Of a DNA stretch of 64,000 nt, positions 16,060 through 24,790 are shown in pieces. Made by a program: the position numbers and the translations under genes. Under the pieces are notes generated by a model. It made no database searches. It saw nothing but the letters and a program-made list of their open reading frames with translations, and was not told the origin of the DNA. Source of the stretch: Halovenus aranensis (GTDB lineage: Archaea; Halobacteriota; Halobacteria; Halobacteriales; Haloarculaceae); the NCBI RefSeq assembly GCF_900100385.1, contig NZ_FNFC01000001.1:62001-126000 (forward strand), given 5' to 3'. Every line of letters starts with the position of its first letter. Position 1 is the first letter of the stretch.

Positions 16060-16850
16060 CCGAAGAGTACGCTTCATGGGAGCGACGAACGCCACGACAG
16101 CGACTTGGCAGGTACGTGCTCGTCCTGATAACCCTCGTTGTGGCAGCAGCGTCCTGGCGGGTGCTCGATGTCAACTACAACTACATCGAGTCAGCGCCGA
16201 CGGAGTTCATGGACCTCGTCACCCGGATGTATCCGCCAGACACGTCCTATACCGGTGACATAATCGGGCCGCTCATCGAGACGGTCCATATCGCGGTCCT
16301 TGGGACGGCACTCGCGGTCGTTCTTTCGATTCCGGTGGCGCTGTTGGGAGCCTCGAACACGACGCCGAACAAACTGGGCTTTGCCCTCGGGAAGTTCATC
16401 ATCTCATTTACCCGGTCGGTGAACGTGATTATCTGGGCCCTGCTCTTTGTCATCATCTTCGGGTCGGGGGTTCTCGCCGGCGTCCTGGCGATTGCTGTCC
16501 GCTCGATTGGCTTCTGTTCGAAGCTGATTGCCGAAGCAATCGAGGAAATCGACCCCGGACAGGTGGAGGCGATGAAAGCGACCGGCGCGAACCCGATAGA
16601 GGTGGCCATCTACGGCATCGCGCCACAGATTAAGCCCGCGTTTATCGGCGTCTCTACCTACCGGTGGGACATCAACGTCCGCTCCTCGACGATTATCGGC
16701 TTCGTCGGTGCCGGCGGTGTCGGCGTCGAACTCAACACGGCAATCAACTTCTTCCAGTGGCAGCGCGTGCTGACGATACTGCTGGCTATTCTCGCAATCG
16801 TCATCATCAGCGAGGTCGTCTCGGCATCGCTCCGTCGGAAGGTCCGCTAG
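16056..16850 (+). CDS. phnE: Phosphonate-type ABC transporter permease (second copy)
   Basis: 264 residues. Same fold as the gene before it (EEIDPGQVEAMKATGANPIEVAIYGIAPQIKP coupling loop; RWDINVRSSTIIGFVGAGGVG), but only moderately alike, so the two arose by an old duplication and probably pair as a heterodimer. Five to six helices, cytoplasmic N-terminus. Overlaps the first permease (ATGA). It is the last gene of the transporter operon; no C-P lyase (phnG-M), phosphonatase or ptxD gene follows, so what happens to the imported compound is not shown here. Confidence 0.93.
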   Translation: MTEEYASWERRTPRQRLGRYVLVLITLVVAAASWRVLDVNYNYIESAPTEFMDLVTRMYPPDTSYTGDIIGPLIETVHIAVLGTALAVVLSIPVALLGASNTTPNKLGFALGKFIISFTRSVNVIIWALLFVIIFGSGVLAGVLAIAVRSIGFCSKLIAEAIEEIDPGQVEAMKATGANPIEVAIYGIAPQIKPAFIGVSTYRWDINVRSSTIIGFVGAGGVGVELNTAINFFQWQRVLTILLAILAIVIISEVVSASLRRKVR

Positions 16851-16876
16851 CAGGGGGTTCTGGCTCTTTGCTCGGC

Positions 16877-18103
16877 TCAATCGCTCGTCCCGTGTACGTC
16901 GGTGTCTGTCGGATTGGGGCCGCCGTATCTGTCGACGAAGGCATCGAGGCGCTCGGGGTCGTCTGCGCCGCGTAACTGCTTTTCTCCCGTCGTACACGGC
17001 TCGTCGACGCCGAGGTACTCGCACACGCGGTCACTCGTCACTGCCGCCATCTTCCGGTAGGTGGTCAGTTTTCCGCCGACGACGCTGTAGAAATTCGAGA
17101 CACCGTCTTCACCGTGGTCGAGAACCGTGAACCCGCGTGAGATGCCGCGCCGGTCTGTCCCCGTCTCGTCTGGAGCGTACAGTGGACGGACACCCCACCA
17201 TCGCCGGCGTTCTGTCGCCTCAGCAACCGCAGGCACCATCGCAGCACACTCCTCGATGGTCTGCTCGACTTCCCACTCGGCGGTTTCGTAGTCATCCGGG
17301 GTAGAAACCGGTACGCTCGTCGTTCCGGCGACGACCGCTCCGTTGTGGGGGACGAGGATGTCGCCGTCACTTGGTTCTCGACAGCGGTTCAATACGGGGT
17401 CGAGCCTGTCGTATTCCAGCGAGACCATCACGCCACGGCTCGGAGCCATCCCGACAGTGACGCCTGCCATCCCCGCAATCTCGCCGGCCCACGCGCCTGC
17501 CGCGTTGATAACACAGTCTGGTGTCACACTTTTCTCGGCCGCGCCGCCGAGATGGACCGTTTCGACGCCGCCAGCGCCCACGTCGATTTCGGCAACCGGG
17601 GTTTGCGGGCAGATTGTCCCACCGTGTGCCGCGGCGTCGGCCGCGTTTGCCGCGACGAGCCGTGACGGGAAGATGACTCCGTCGGGAACACGGAATGCCT
17701 CGGCGACCGAGTCGGCGAGACCCGGGATACGCTCGCGTGCTGTATCGCCGTCGAGGCGGTCGGTCTGGATTCCGATTTTCTCGCACGCGCGTCGTTTCGC
17801 GTCGAAGTACTCCGGGTCGTCGCTGTCGAGGCGAACGAACAGACCACCGGTCTCGCGGATGCACTCGCCGGCAATCCCGCGAAGCGTCTGACTCTCGGCG
17901 AGACAGTCACTCGCTCCCTGCGCGTCGGAGTCGGCGTAGCGCGCGCCGCTGTGTAACAAGCCGTGTGAGCGCCCTGTCGTTCCGCTTCCCAGGCCGCCAC
18001 GCTCGACGAGCATCACGTCGACATCGCGCAGTGCGAGGTCGCGTGCGATTCCAGTTCCCGTCGCCCCACCCCCGATTACGAGGACCGTCGGCTCGACACT
18101 CAT
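16877..18103 (-). CDS. FAD-dependent glycerol-3-phosphate dehydrogenase-like protein (GlpA N-domain)
   Basis: 408 residues. An N-terminal FAD-binding motif VLVIGGGATGTGIARDLALRDVDVMLVERGGLGSGTTGRSHGLLHSGARYA (about residues 6-58) with the GSGTTGRSHGLLHSGARY block typical of GlpA/GlpD. C-terminal FAD contact: DGVSNFYSVVGGKLTTYRKMA. It would oxidise sn-glycerol 3-phosphate or an analogue to the keto form. It is shorter than the usual haloarchaeal GlpA (about 560-590 residues): the C-terminal 2Fe-2S-binding (BFD-like) domain is missing and there are no glpB/glpC partners. It faces the phosphonate transporter tail to tail, 26 bases away, which suggests that the imported compound might carry a glycerol moiety. 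Confidence 0.83.
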   Translation of the reverse strand: MSVEPTVLVIGGGATGTGIARDLALRDVDVMLVERGGLGSGTTGRSHGLLHSGARYADSDAQGASDCLAESQTLRGIAGECIRETGGLFVRLDSDDPEYFDAKRRACEKIGIQTDRLDGDTARERIPGLADSVAEAFRVPDGVIFPSRLVAANAADAAAHGGTICPQTPVAEIDVGAGGVETVHLGGAAEKSVTPDCVINAAGAWAGEIAGMAGVTVGMAPSRGVMVSLEYDRLDPVLNRCREPSDGDILVPHNGAVVAGTTSVPVSTPDDYETAEWEVEQTIEECAAMVPAVAEATERRRWWGVRPLYAPDETGTDRRGISRGFTVLDHGEDGVSNFYSVVGGKLTTYRKMAAVTSDRVCEYLGVDEPCTTGEKQLRGADDPERLDAFVDRYGGPNPTDTDVHGTSD

Positions 18104-18332
18104 CTGCCCTCACCCAGGTCGCTGTCAGCGTCGGCAATCGGGCTGTGATGCGAAAGCGAGACTGCGTGGCGTGAGCGCTGTCTCTCACTTACGCCGACAC
18201 ACCGACGATTGGCTTGCGCGCCCATACGGCCACTTCCGAACGGAGGTAGTTTGCTGTTCGGATATGACTACGACACCGAGTGTGCCGTGCGATAGAATAA
18301 AATCGAGCCGCACACAACTGCTGACAAACGCG

Positions 18333-18791
18333 ATGACAGAGCCAGCAATCTACGAGCACTACCGGCCGGCTGAAGGCACCCTCCCGGCTGGTATTTATCG
18401 CGTCGTTGGGACCACAGAAGACGACGTAAAATTGCTTCACGTCGGCGACGCTGACGGGCACCGAATCAACACCGGTAAGCTACACACCGTCTCAGACGAG
18501 GCGTTCGATTGCTTCGAGCGCGCCGAGAATCCAGATGGGAACCGCCCACTCGGCGAGACACTCGCTGCGCCAGTCGTCGCGAGCTACTGGGGGCTCCGGG
18601 CGTTTCTCGGCCAACTGGTCGCCAACCCCGTTCCATCCGTGGTCGCCCTCTTCCTCATTGGGGCCGGTGTCTTCGGCGAGGGCAGACTATCTGTGCCGGC
18701 GCTTCTCATCGACGTGTCGAGCATACTCGGGATACTCTTGCTCGTCTACGCCGGTAGCGGCCGGCTATCGGCACACCCCGACAGCGGTTAG
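18333..18791 (+). CDS. Haloarchaeal membrane-anchored protein of unknown function
   Basis: 152 residues from ATG 18333 (MTEPAIYEHYRPAEG); an in-frame ATG at 18264 is possible but adds a basic, non-conserved stretch. The first 75 residues form a soluble beta-rich domain (GIYRVVGTTEDDVKLLHVGDADGHRINTGKLHTVSDEAFDCF), followed by a linker and two hydrophobic helices at about residues 92-112 and 120-142. No catalytic motif is visible. The gene overlaps the end of the convergent lactamase-fold hydrolase by four bases. Function unknown. Confidence 0.72.
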   Translation: MTEPAIYEHYRPAEGTLPAGIYRVVGTTEDDVKLLHVGDADGHRINTGKLHTVSDEAFDCFERAENPDGNRPLGETLAAPVVASYWGLRAFLGQLVANPVPSVVALFLIGAGVFGEGRLSVPALLIDVSSILGILLLVYAGSGRLSAHPDSG

Positions 18792-19462
18792 CGCAACCCG
18801 TCGAGGAGTCGTGCGATGTGGTCGTCCCCGTCTGCGACGAGCCCACCGTGATAACACAGGACCTGGTCGATATCACGGTCGGCAAGCGCCTGGGCCGAGT
18901 CGAGTGCCTCGTCCATCTCCAGGCTGTACCGCTCGCTCGGTCCCCGGAGTCTGCCGTCTGTTGCAGTGAGTGCATCGCCGGCGAGGAGGAACGATTCAGC
19001 GGGGAAATACAGCGAGATGTGCCCGGGTGTGTGCCCGGGCGTGAACAGCACCTCCATCGGGCCCGCAACCGTCCGAAACGTCACGCCGTCGACGAGCTCG
19101 ACGGCTACCTCCGCCGGTGGGTATCGCTCGCAGTCCGGTGATTTGATTTGGTCTTTCCGACCGTCGACGTAGGGGACACAGCGCTCGTGTGCGTAGACGG
19201 TTGCGTCGGTCTTCTCGACGACTGTTGCCAGTGAGCCGGCGTGGTCGCCGTCCTGGTGTGTGAGGATGACTCCGGTGACCGCCTCCCAGTCGAACCCGGC
19301 GTCGGCCAGCGCCGATTCGAGCTGGCCGGACTGGCCGGGGAAGCCGGTGTCGACCAAGAGGACGCCGTCTCCCGTCTCGACTGCGGCCGGATGGACTGCC
19401 GTCGACTGCTCCCCCTGTTCGACCGTCTGCGGAAGGGCGTGTATGCCTGCTGGAAGCGCCAT
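18788..19462 (-). CDS. Metallo-beta-lactamase-fold hydrolase
   Basis: 224 residues. The zinc motif is complete: THQDGDHAG (a T-H-x-D-x-D-H form, with Gln replacing the second His, about residues 67-75), H146-like GHTPGHISLYFP, LLAGDALTA (bridging Asp) and LCYHGG (last His). The first metal ligand motif reads H-Q-D-G-D-H, with Q where most members have H, a variant seen in several archaeal hydrolases. Substrate unknown; glyoxalase II, lactonase and phosphodiesterase activities all occur in the family. Cytoplasmic. It follows the oxidoreductase gene after 35 bases and may share its promoter. Confidence 0.88.
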   Translation of the reverse strand: MALPAGIHALPQTVEQGEQSTAVHPAAVETGDGVLLVDTGFPGQSGQLESALADAGFDWEAVTGVILTHQDGDHAGSLATVVEKTDATVYAHERCVPYVDGRKDQIKSPDCERYPPAEVAVELVDGVTFRTVAGPMEVLFTPGHTPGHISLYFPAESFLLAGDALTATDGRLRGPSERYSLEMDEALDSAQALADRDIDQVLCYHGGLVADGDDHIARLLDGLR

Positions 19463-19497
19463 ACTCCGAGATAGGACGACGACAAAATAAACCCAAG

Positions 19498-20460
19498 CTA
19501 GAGCGACGCCGGCTCGCCGCGCTCGACACTCTCGTAGAGCGCGTCGACGACGCGCAGCGTCTCGATTGCGTCTTCGCCGTCGGTCCGGGGCGGGTCACCG
19601 GATTCGACTGCCTCGATAAACGCCTCGACTTCGAGCTGGTACTGGTCGACCGGGTCGAAGGTCTCCTCGACGGTACGGCCGTCGACGGTGTACCGGAGTG
19701 TCGTCTCGCCGTCGGGAACGAACGCCCGGTCAACGTCGAGACGCCCGTCGGTACCGAGGACCGTGTACCGATGGACGGATTCGTCGAACCCGGCGGAGAT
19801 AGTCGCGGTTCGACCGCCAGCGAACTGGAGGAGTCCAGTCATACTCGTCTCGACGCCACAGTCACGGCGGTCGACGGCCGTCGCGTAGGCCGACTCCGGC
19901 TCGCCGAGAAAGAGCCGGGCCGCTGTGACGGCATAACAGCCAACGTCCATCAGACTCCCGCCCGCGAGGTCGGGGTCGAGGCGGACGTTGTACCTGTCTG
20001 GAAGCGGGAAGTGAAACTGCGCGTCGACGCGCCGAATCTCTCCCAGATAGGTGTCTGCAATCTCGACGGCTCGTTCGGTTCGGGGATGGTACCGGTACAT
20101 GAACGCCTCCATGAGCGTCACGCCGCGCCCGGCACAGTACTCGACCATCTCGCGGGCCTGGTCGGCATCGACAGCGAGAGGCTTCTCACAGAGTACGTCC
20201 AGGCCGGCATCGGCCGCCCGTTTCGTCCACTCGGCGTGAAGGCTGTTGGGGAGTGGGTTGTAGACCGCGTCGAGGCTGTCGGAGTCGAGCATCTCCTCGT
20301 AAGAGCCGTATGCGTCGGGGATGTCGAACTCGTTGGCGACCTCCTCGGCACGAGCCCCGTCGCGCGAAGCAATCGCCCGTACCGTCGCCCCCGTCTTCTG
20401 GATAGCTGGGATAACCCGTTTACGGCCGATATTCGCCGTGCTGATGACACCGATATTCAT
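19498..20460 (-). CDS. Gfo/Idh/MocA family oxidoreductase
   Basis: 320 residues. The N-terminal Rossmann domain begins MNIGVISTANIGRKRVIPAIQ (a GxxxxA-type dinucleotide site), then VYNPLPNSLHAEW and the hallmark LCEKPLAVD (E-K-P, about residues 91-99). The C-terminal domain shows MEAFMYRYHPRTE and GGSLMDVGCYAV, where D-x-x-x-Y/H residues form the active site. These features are closest to NAD(P)-dependent sugar dehydrogenases such as the haloarchaeal D-xylose dehydrogenase and glucose-fructose oxidoreductase group, but no xylose pathway genes are adjacent. It may form a two-gene unit with the lactamase-fold hydrolase downstream, as lactonase and dehydrogenase often pair. Confidence 0.86.
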   Translation of the reverse strand: MNIGVISTANIGRKRVIPAIQKTGATVRAIASRDGARAEEVANEFDIPDAYGSYEEMLDSDSLDAVYNPLPNSLHAEWTKRAADAGLDVLCEKPLAVDADQAREMVEYCAGRGVTLMEAFMYRYHPRTERAVEIADTYLGEIRRVDAQFHFPLPDRYNVRLDPDLAGGSLMDVGCYAVTAARLFLGEPESAYATAVDRRDCGVETSMTGLLQFAGGRTATISAGFDESVHRYTVLGTDGRLDVDRAFVPDGETTLRYTVDGRTVEETFDPVDQYQLEVEAFIEAVESGDPPRTDGEDAIETLRVVDALYESVERGEPASL

Positions 20461-20604
20461 ACAGGTGTGCTACGTCCCGGGCGAAAAACTCCTTTTGGTC
20501 CGTTATTCTGCTTCACTCCCGGGCTTTCATATCTTCGTACGAACATGTAGCCGGCAGTATCTTTTTTGTCGTCCCACCGTAATTGAGGGCAGACAACGAT
20601 TTTC

Positions 20605-22722
20605 ATGGACGGTACGATATTGGCGCTCGATGTTCTCGACGACCCACCGGGAGTCGAGGTTATCGACCAACTCGAGCGGCTGCGCTACCAGCTTTGGACC
20701 GATAGCTCTGTCTCCCCGACGCCCACAGACTCCGATGCGTTCCACTTCCCTGTCTCGAATGCGTTCGAAATGACGGCCCGGACGCTTTCGGTTCCAGCGA
20801 CAGTGAGTATCTGTCTGCGGGACGACGCGGGCGGCATGATTGCTGACGTGGGACATCTCGAGGAGGAGTCCGTCGCTGACGGCGAGTATATCATTGAACT
20901 TGGTGCACAGATTAAGACGTATATCGAGGTTGAGGGGCCTATAGAGATTACATCCGACTTGCTCGAAAAAGAAATTGCGTTCGGACAGGCGAGAGTCGTG
21001 CGCGTCGGCGTCCGGTCGCGACACGAACGGCCGGCGGCGACGGTCACGACGACCGAGGACCCGCGGGACATGATGGCTGCCGTCAGCACGTTCGGGTCGG
21101 CGCTCAAGTCACAGAGCCCCGAGCGGTCGTACCCGACGCTCCGTGGGCACCCCCCGAGCATCGAAATCGGGGACACGCTCGATGTTCCCGCGGTTGTCCA
21201 ACCCCCGGAAACCGACGTTCGAATCGAGATACCGGAGACCTACGAGGCTATCTTCACGGCTGCGCCGCTGGCGTACTATCTCGGTGCCGAACTCCAGCCC
21301 GGCACTGCGCCGCGGCTGGTGACCGACGGCGGGTTCGCATACGCGCTCGACCAACCGGACGGCCTGGAGGACGGCGTCGCACGGACGCTCAAACAGCTGT
21401 TCACGCTCGACTGCGTCACCCGCGTCGACGGGCTATACAACATCGAACTCCACGAACGAAACGTCATCGAACAACGCGTCGGTCTCGATTTCGCCTCGTT
21501 GTACAGCCGTCCTCTCTCTGAACAGGTTGCGGTATATCTCTCGGTCCCGTACGAGAAAATCGACGACTGCATTCCGACGTGGCGGCTGACCACACACGTC
21601 CGGCCGGAGCCATCGTCGATCGAACAACTTCCCTACGTTGTCAACGACCTCTCGCTCGTCCGTATCCCCGAGACCCTCGACGCAAGCGAAGGACCCGCCA
21701 ACGTCTCGGGAGGACAGACTGCCCGAGGTGGGACGCTTACCCGTTCGACGGCGACAGGCACGACTCGGGCGACCACTGAACGGACTGAGGAAAACGAGGA
21801 GCGGTACGTCGAGCCGGCGACAACCGACTCGCTCGAACAGGCCTGGATTGGCGATGGCATCCCGATAGGAGCGACAAAGCTGACGAAACAGGCCTTCGAG
21901 AACTGGTTCGAACGGGAGAAAGTCGACGGCGATATCTCTATCACTATCCTCGTCAACGACGACCGGATGAACGAAGAAGGCGACATCGCTAACGAAGTGT
22001 ACGGCGACCGCGACGACCTACCGTTCGATATTTCGGTCCGCAATGACCTTTCTGTTGCTGAACTCCGTGCCACTCTCAGCGACGACCACAGCTTTCTCCA
22101 CTACGTCGGCCACATCGAAGAAGAGGGTTTCAAGTGCAGCGATGGGATGCTTGATGCAGCGACGCTCGATTCGACCGGCATAGACGCGTTCATGCTGAAT
22201 GCCTGTAGCTCGTATCGACAGGGACTAAATTTAATTAATGCGGGTGCTGTTGGTGGGATTGTTACACTGAATGATATAATAAATGAAGAAGCAATAAAAA
22301 TTGGGGAAACGGTCGCCTATCTATTGAACGCCGGCTTTCCGCTTGACACATCCCTCTCTATTGCACGTGAGCAGAGTGCCCTCGGTGGTCAATATATTAT
22401 TGTCGGAACCGGAGAGATAATGATAACACAACAACCTGGTATGGTTCCATTTCTTGTAGATTTGCATTCAATTGAGAACGATGCTGAAATATCAATAATG
22501 TCATATGTTAATAAAGAAGCCAGACTCGGGACTATATTCACTCCCTTTTTGAATACTGTTGATGATTATAGTTTAGCATCCAGAATACTAGAAGACATCA
22601 CCATTTCGCGCAAAAAATTAAAAGAGTTTGTCACCTTGCAACCCGTTCCAATACAAACGAAAGAAGGGGTATACATTGACCTGAACGAATTAACTGAAAC
22701 GGCGGCGTCCAGTAAGCAATAG
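20605..22722 (+). CDS. CHAT-domain (caspase-like protease) protein
   Basis: 705 residues from ATG 20605. The N-terminal 350 residues are an acidic haloarchaeal region without a known domain; a Thr/Ser/Gly-rich linker follows (about residues 365-410). The C-terminal part is CHAT-like: ISITILVNDDRMNEE, SVAELRATLSDDHSFLHYVGH with H503 as the likely catalytic His, and DAFMLNACSSYRQGLNL with C534 as the nucleophile, then a segment GAVGGIVTLNDIINEEA and LSIAREQSALGGQYIIVGTGEIM. CHAT proteases act in stress, defence and programmed death systems. The first 1.6 kb has normal high GC, but from about 22,200 the DNA becomes A/T-rich (AAT, ATA, AAA codons), a mosaic pattern. Confidence 0.8.
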   Translation: MDGTILALDVLDDPPGVEVIDQLERLRYQLWTDSSVSPTPTDSDAFHFPVSNAFEMTARTLSVPATVSICLRDDAGGMIADVGHLEEESVADGEYIIELGAQIKTYIEVEGPIEITSDLLEKEIAFGQARVVRVGVRSRHERPAATVTTTEDPRDMMAAVSTFGSALKSQSPERSYPTLRGHPPSIEIGDTLDVPAVVQPPETDVRIEIPETYEAIFTAAPLAYYLGAELQPGTAPRLVTDGGFAYALDQPDGLEDGVARTLKQLFTLDCVTRVDGLYNIELHERNVIEQRVGLDFASLYSRPLSEQVAVYLSVPYEKIDDCIPTWRLTTHVRPEPSSIEQLPYVVNDLSLVRIPETLDASEGPANVSGGQTARGGTLTRSTATGTTRATTERTEENEERYVEPATTDSLEQAWIGDGIPIGATKLTKQAFENWFEREKVDGDISITILVNDDRMNEEGDIANEVYGDRDDLPFDISVRNDLSVAELRATLSDDHSFLHYVGHIEEEGFKCSDGMLDAATLDSTGIDAFMLNACSSYRQGLNLINAGAVGGIVTLNDIINEEAIKIGETVAYLLNAGFPLDTSLSIAREQSALGGQYIIVGTGEIMITQQPGMVPFLVDLHSIENDAEISIMSYVNKEARLGTIFTPFLNTVDDYSLASRILEDITISRKKLKEFVTLQPVPIQTKEGVYIDLNELTETAASSKQ

Positions 22723-22791
22723 TGGTGATACTACGCTCCGCTGTCGACTGAATAGGACATAGGAGAAAGTGTACCAACTGGATAAAACTGT

Positions 22792-22923
22792 CTATGGTCC
22801 GGTAATGGCGTTTGAATTTGCCGCAACACTACCAACCTGCGTCATCAGGACACTCAGTGTGAACAGTACGCCGAGCATGCGCGGGTGTTCCTTGAGGAAC
22901 GCCGCGATGGTTGAATCGGACAT
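22792..22923 (-). CDS. DUF7503-like haloarchaeal small protein
   Basis: A 43-residue protein from the ATG complementary to 22921-22923: MSDSTIAAFLKEHPRM, then a hydrophobic helix LGVLFTLSVLMTQVGSVAA and a short tail NSNAITGP. I recognise this as a small family widespread in haloarchaea, which I believe is DUF7503; the name needs checking. The charged start and single hydrophobic segment with a small-residue end look like a membrane-anchored or exported micro-protein. It lies tail to tail with the CHAT gene, 69 bases apart, in an A/T-rich area. Function unknown. Confidence 0.75.
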   Translation of the reverse strand: MSDSTIAAFLKEHPRMLGVLFTLSVLMTQVGSVAANSNAITGP

Positions 22924-23177
22924 GATTCATTTCGAATGCCGAGTGGTTGATTATTAATTATTTCTTATGTTTTCTTACTGTAGCGTAATTGTATTAACTT
23001 CGACAACATAGATAACATCGCATTCATGGAAGAGAATTGTATATAGTCAAAAACTTGTCACTAGTGGTCGGCTTCGAATCGTCATCGTCCTGTCGGTATG
23101 GTGGGATTGTGCAGGGAAATTGTTATAATCGCCCGCATGCGAATAGAGGACAACCCGGTTCCCCGCAATTAGTTCCC
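22924..23177. promoter_or_regulatory. A/T-rich divergent promoter region
   Basis: 254 bases between the starts of the small DUF7503-like gene (leftward) and the response regulator (rightward). The stretch 22950-23060 is markedly A/T-rich (TTATTAATTATTTCTTATG; TTGTATATAG at about 23037-23046) and continues the low-GC patch that begins inside the CHAT gene. TATA-like elements exist for both directions. No repeats or tRNA seen. Confidence 0.35.
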
Positions 23178-24083
23178 ATGGTTCAGACAGAGGGTATTGA
23201 AATCCCGCGAGCAATGTTGCACGGTCTCTCACAGTCACCGCCCCAGAAAGGGCCAGTCTTACGGGGGGACGTTCCCGACTCCGTCGAAGACGTTATCGAG
23301 GTTCCCGTTCCGCTGGCCGGGGCCGACGACGACGATGTCCACATCCTCTATGTGGACGACAACACGGAACTCACCGAGTTGACGAAAACCTATCTCGAAG
23401 GCTCAGACGAGGCGTTTTCGGTTATGACAGCCACGAACGCAGTCGAGGCCATCGAGTTACTGCAAAACGAGGAGTTCGACTGTGTTGTCAGCGACTACGA
23501 CATGCCGAACACCGACGGTATCGAACTCCTCCATATCGTTCGCGAGACGCACGCGAACCTTCCGTTTATCCTCTTTACTGCCAAGGGGGCGGAGGATGTC
23601 GCGAGTGAGGCGTTCGCCGCCGGCGCGACTGACTACATGCAGAAGGGCGTCGGAAGCGACCAGTACGAGATACTGGCCGACCGCATCCAGCGTGCTGTCG
23701 ACCAGTACCGCACCCAACAGCAGGTCTGGAACGCGCTGTCGTGGTACCGAACGCTCGTCGAACAGAACTTTGCCGGCGTGTTTATCGTCCAAGACGGCGA
23801 ATTTGTGTTTGTCAATCAGCGTCTTGCTGATATACTGGGCTACTGTCGGCGAGAACTCGCCGGGAGAGTCCCGACAGCACTGGCCAGCGGACCCGAAGAC
23901 GAAGCGCGTCTCCGAGAACTGGCAGAGTTCGACCGGACTCCGGGTAAAACGTTCCACGTCGAGGCGACGGTATCGACCAGTGACGGTGAGACGCTCCCTG
24001 TCGAAATCCGGGGCGGCGTCATCCACAACGACGGTGAGTTCGGTTGCATCGGGCTGTTCTGGCGACGACACGAGGTCTGTTAA
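23178..24083 (+). CDS. Response regulator with REC and PAS domains
   Basis: 301 residues from ATG 23178. After about 45 residues of acidic/Pro lead comes a receiver domain: DVHILYVDDNTELTELTKTYLE, phosphorylation site in DCVVSDYDMPNTDG, FILFTAKGAEDVASEAFAAGATDYMQKG with conserved Thr and Lys. A helix connects to a PAS domain: YRTLVEQNFAGVFIVQDGEFVFVNQRLADILGY through GGVIHNDGEFGCIGLFWRR. It ends there, with no kinase or DNA-binding output, a layout common in haloarchaea where such proteins act in phosphorelays with separate kinases. The kinase is not evident next door. Confidence 0.9.
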   Translation: MVQTEGIEIPRAMLHGLSQSPPQKGPVLRGDVPDSVEDVIEVPVPLAGADDDDVHILYVDDNTELTELTKTYLEGSDEAFSVMTATNAVEAIELLQNEEFDCVVSDYDMPNTDGIELLHIVRETHANLPFILFTAKGAEDVASEAFAAGATDYMQKGVGSDQYEILADRIQRAVDQYRTQQQVWNALSWYRTLVEQNFAGVFIVQDGEFVFVNQRLADILGYCRRELAGRVPTALASGPEDEARLRELAEFDRTPGKTFHVEATVSTSDGETLPVEIRGGVIHNDGEFGCIGLFWRRHEVC

Positions 24084-24120
24084 CTATCTAACTTTTCGCT
24101 GGTTCTCCTGTTCGTGCCTG

Positions 24121-24675
24121 TCACTCCCGCTGGCTGTTGATGACGACTGCTGACTGGTCGTCTGAAGCCGTCGTTCCGTTCTGTGCGGTGAGGGCGTCGT
24201 GTAGCCGTCCGTAGGTGTCGTCGACGGCCTCGACGATGACGTTCGTCTCGCCGATGACCGGCATGAAGTTGGTGTCACCGGTCCACCGCGGGACGACGTG
24301 GGCGTGCAGGTGGTCGTCAATCGAACCGCCTGCGGCGTCTCCGCCGAGATTGTATCCGACGTTGTACCCGTCTGGTGAGAACGCCTCGTCCATCGCGTCC
24401 AGCGTCCGCTGGAGCAGCCTGTCGATTTCGAGCAAGACCTCCGGCCCAAGGTCTCGATAGCGCCCGGTATGCTGGTGGGGAATAACCATCGCGTGACCGG
24501 GGTTGTAAGGGTGGTTGTTAAGCAGTACGTACACACGGTCACCACGCGCAAGCAGGCGGTTCTCGCGGTCGCCCTCGTAGTCCGGCAGTTCACAGAAAAC
24601 ACAGTCTTCGAACATCTCGTTTTTATCGCTGCGCTCGACCCAGTCGATGCGCCACGGTGCGAAAACCTGCTCCAT
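24121..24675 (-). CDS. HIT family protein (histidine triad hydrolase)
   Basis: 184 residues from the ATG complementary to 24673-24675 (MEQVFAPWRIDWVERSD). The zinc-like pair CVFCELPDYEGD is followed by the HIT core: LLNNHPYNPGHAMVIPHQHTGRYRDL and the active triad HLHAHVVPRW near residue 123. The MEQVFAPWR..Y start and WTGDTNFMPV stretch mark the Ap4A phosphorylase/adenylylsulfatase-like (Fhit/Aph-type) branch. It would hydrolyse or phosphorolyse adenylated nucleotides. A second HIT protein of the Hint branch is at 46847. Confidence 0.9.
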   Translation of the reverse strand: MEQVFAPWRIDWVERSDKNEMFEDCVFCELPDYEGDRENRLLARGDRVYVLLNNHPYNPGHAMVIPHQHTGRYRDLGPEVLLEIDRLLQRTLDAMDEAFSPDGYNVGYNLGGDAAGGSIDDHLHAHVVPRWTGDTNFMPVIGETNVIVEAVDDTYGRLHDALTAQNGTTASDDQSAVVINSQRE

Positions 24676-24790
24676 GTCTCCCGTTCGTGGGCTTCGTTCA
24701 AAGTCTTCCCGGGTCGGCGCGCACGCGCCAGTAGCCGGTACCACAGACTCATACCTGCCGATTATAACCGCCGCGCCCGAACGACCGTCG

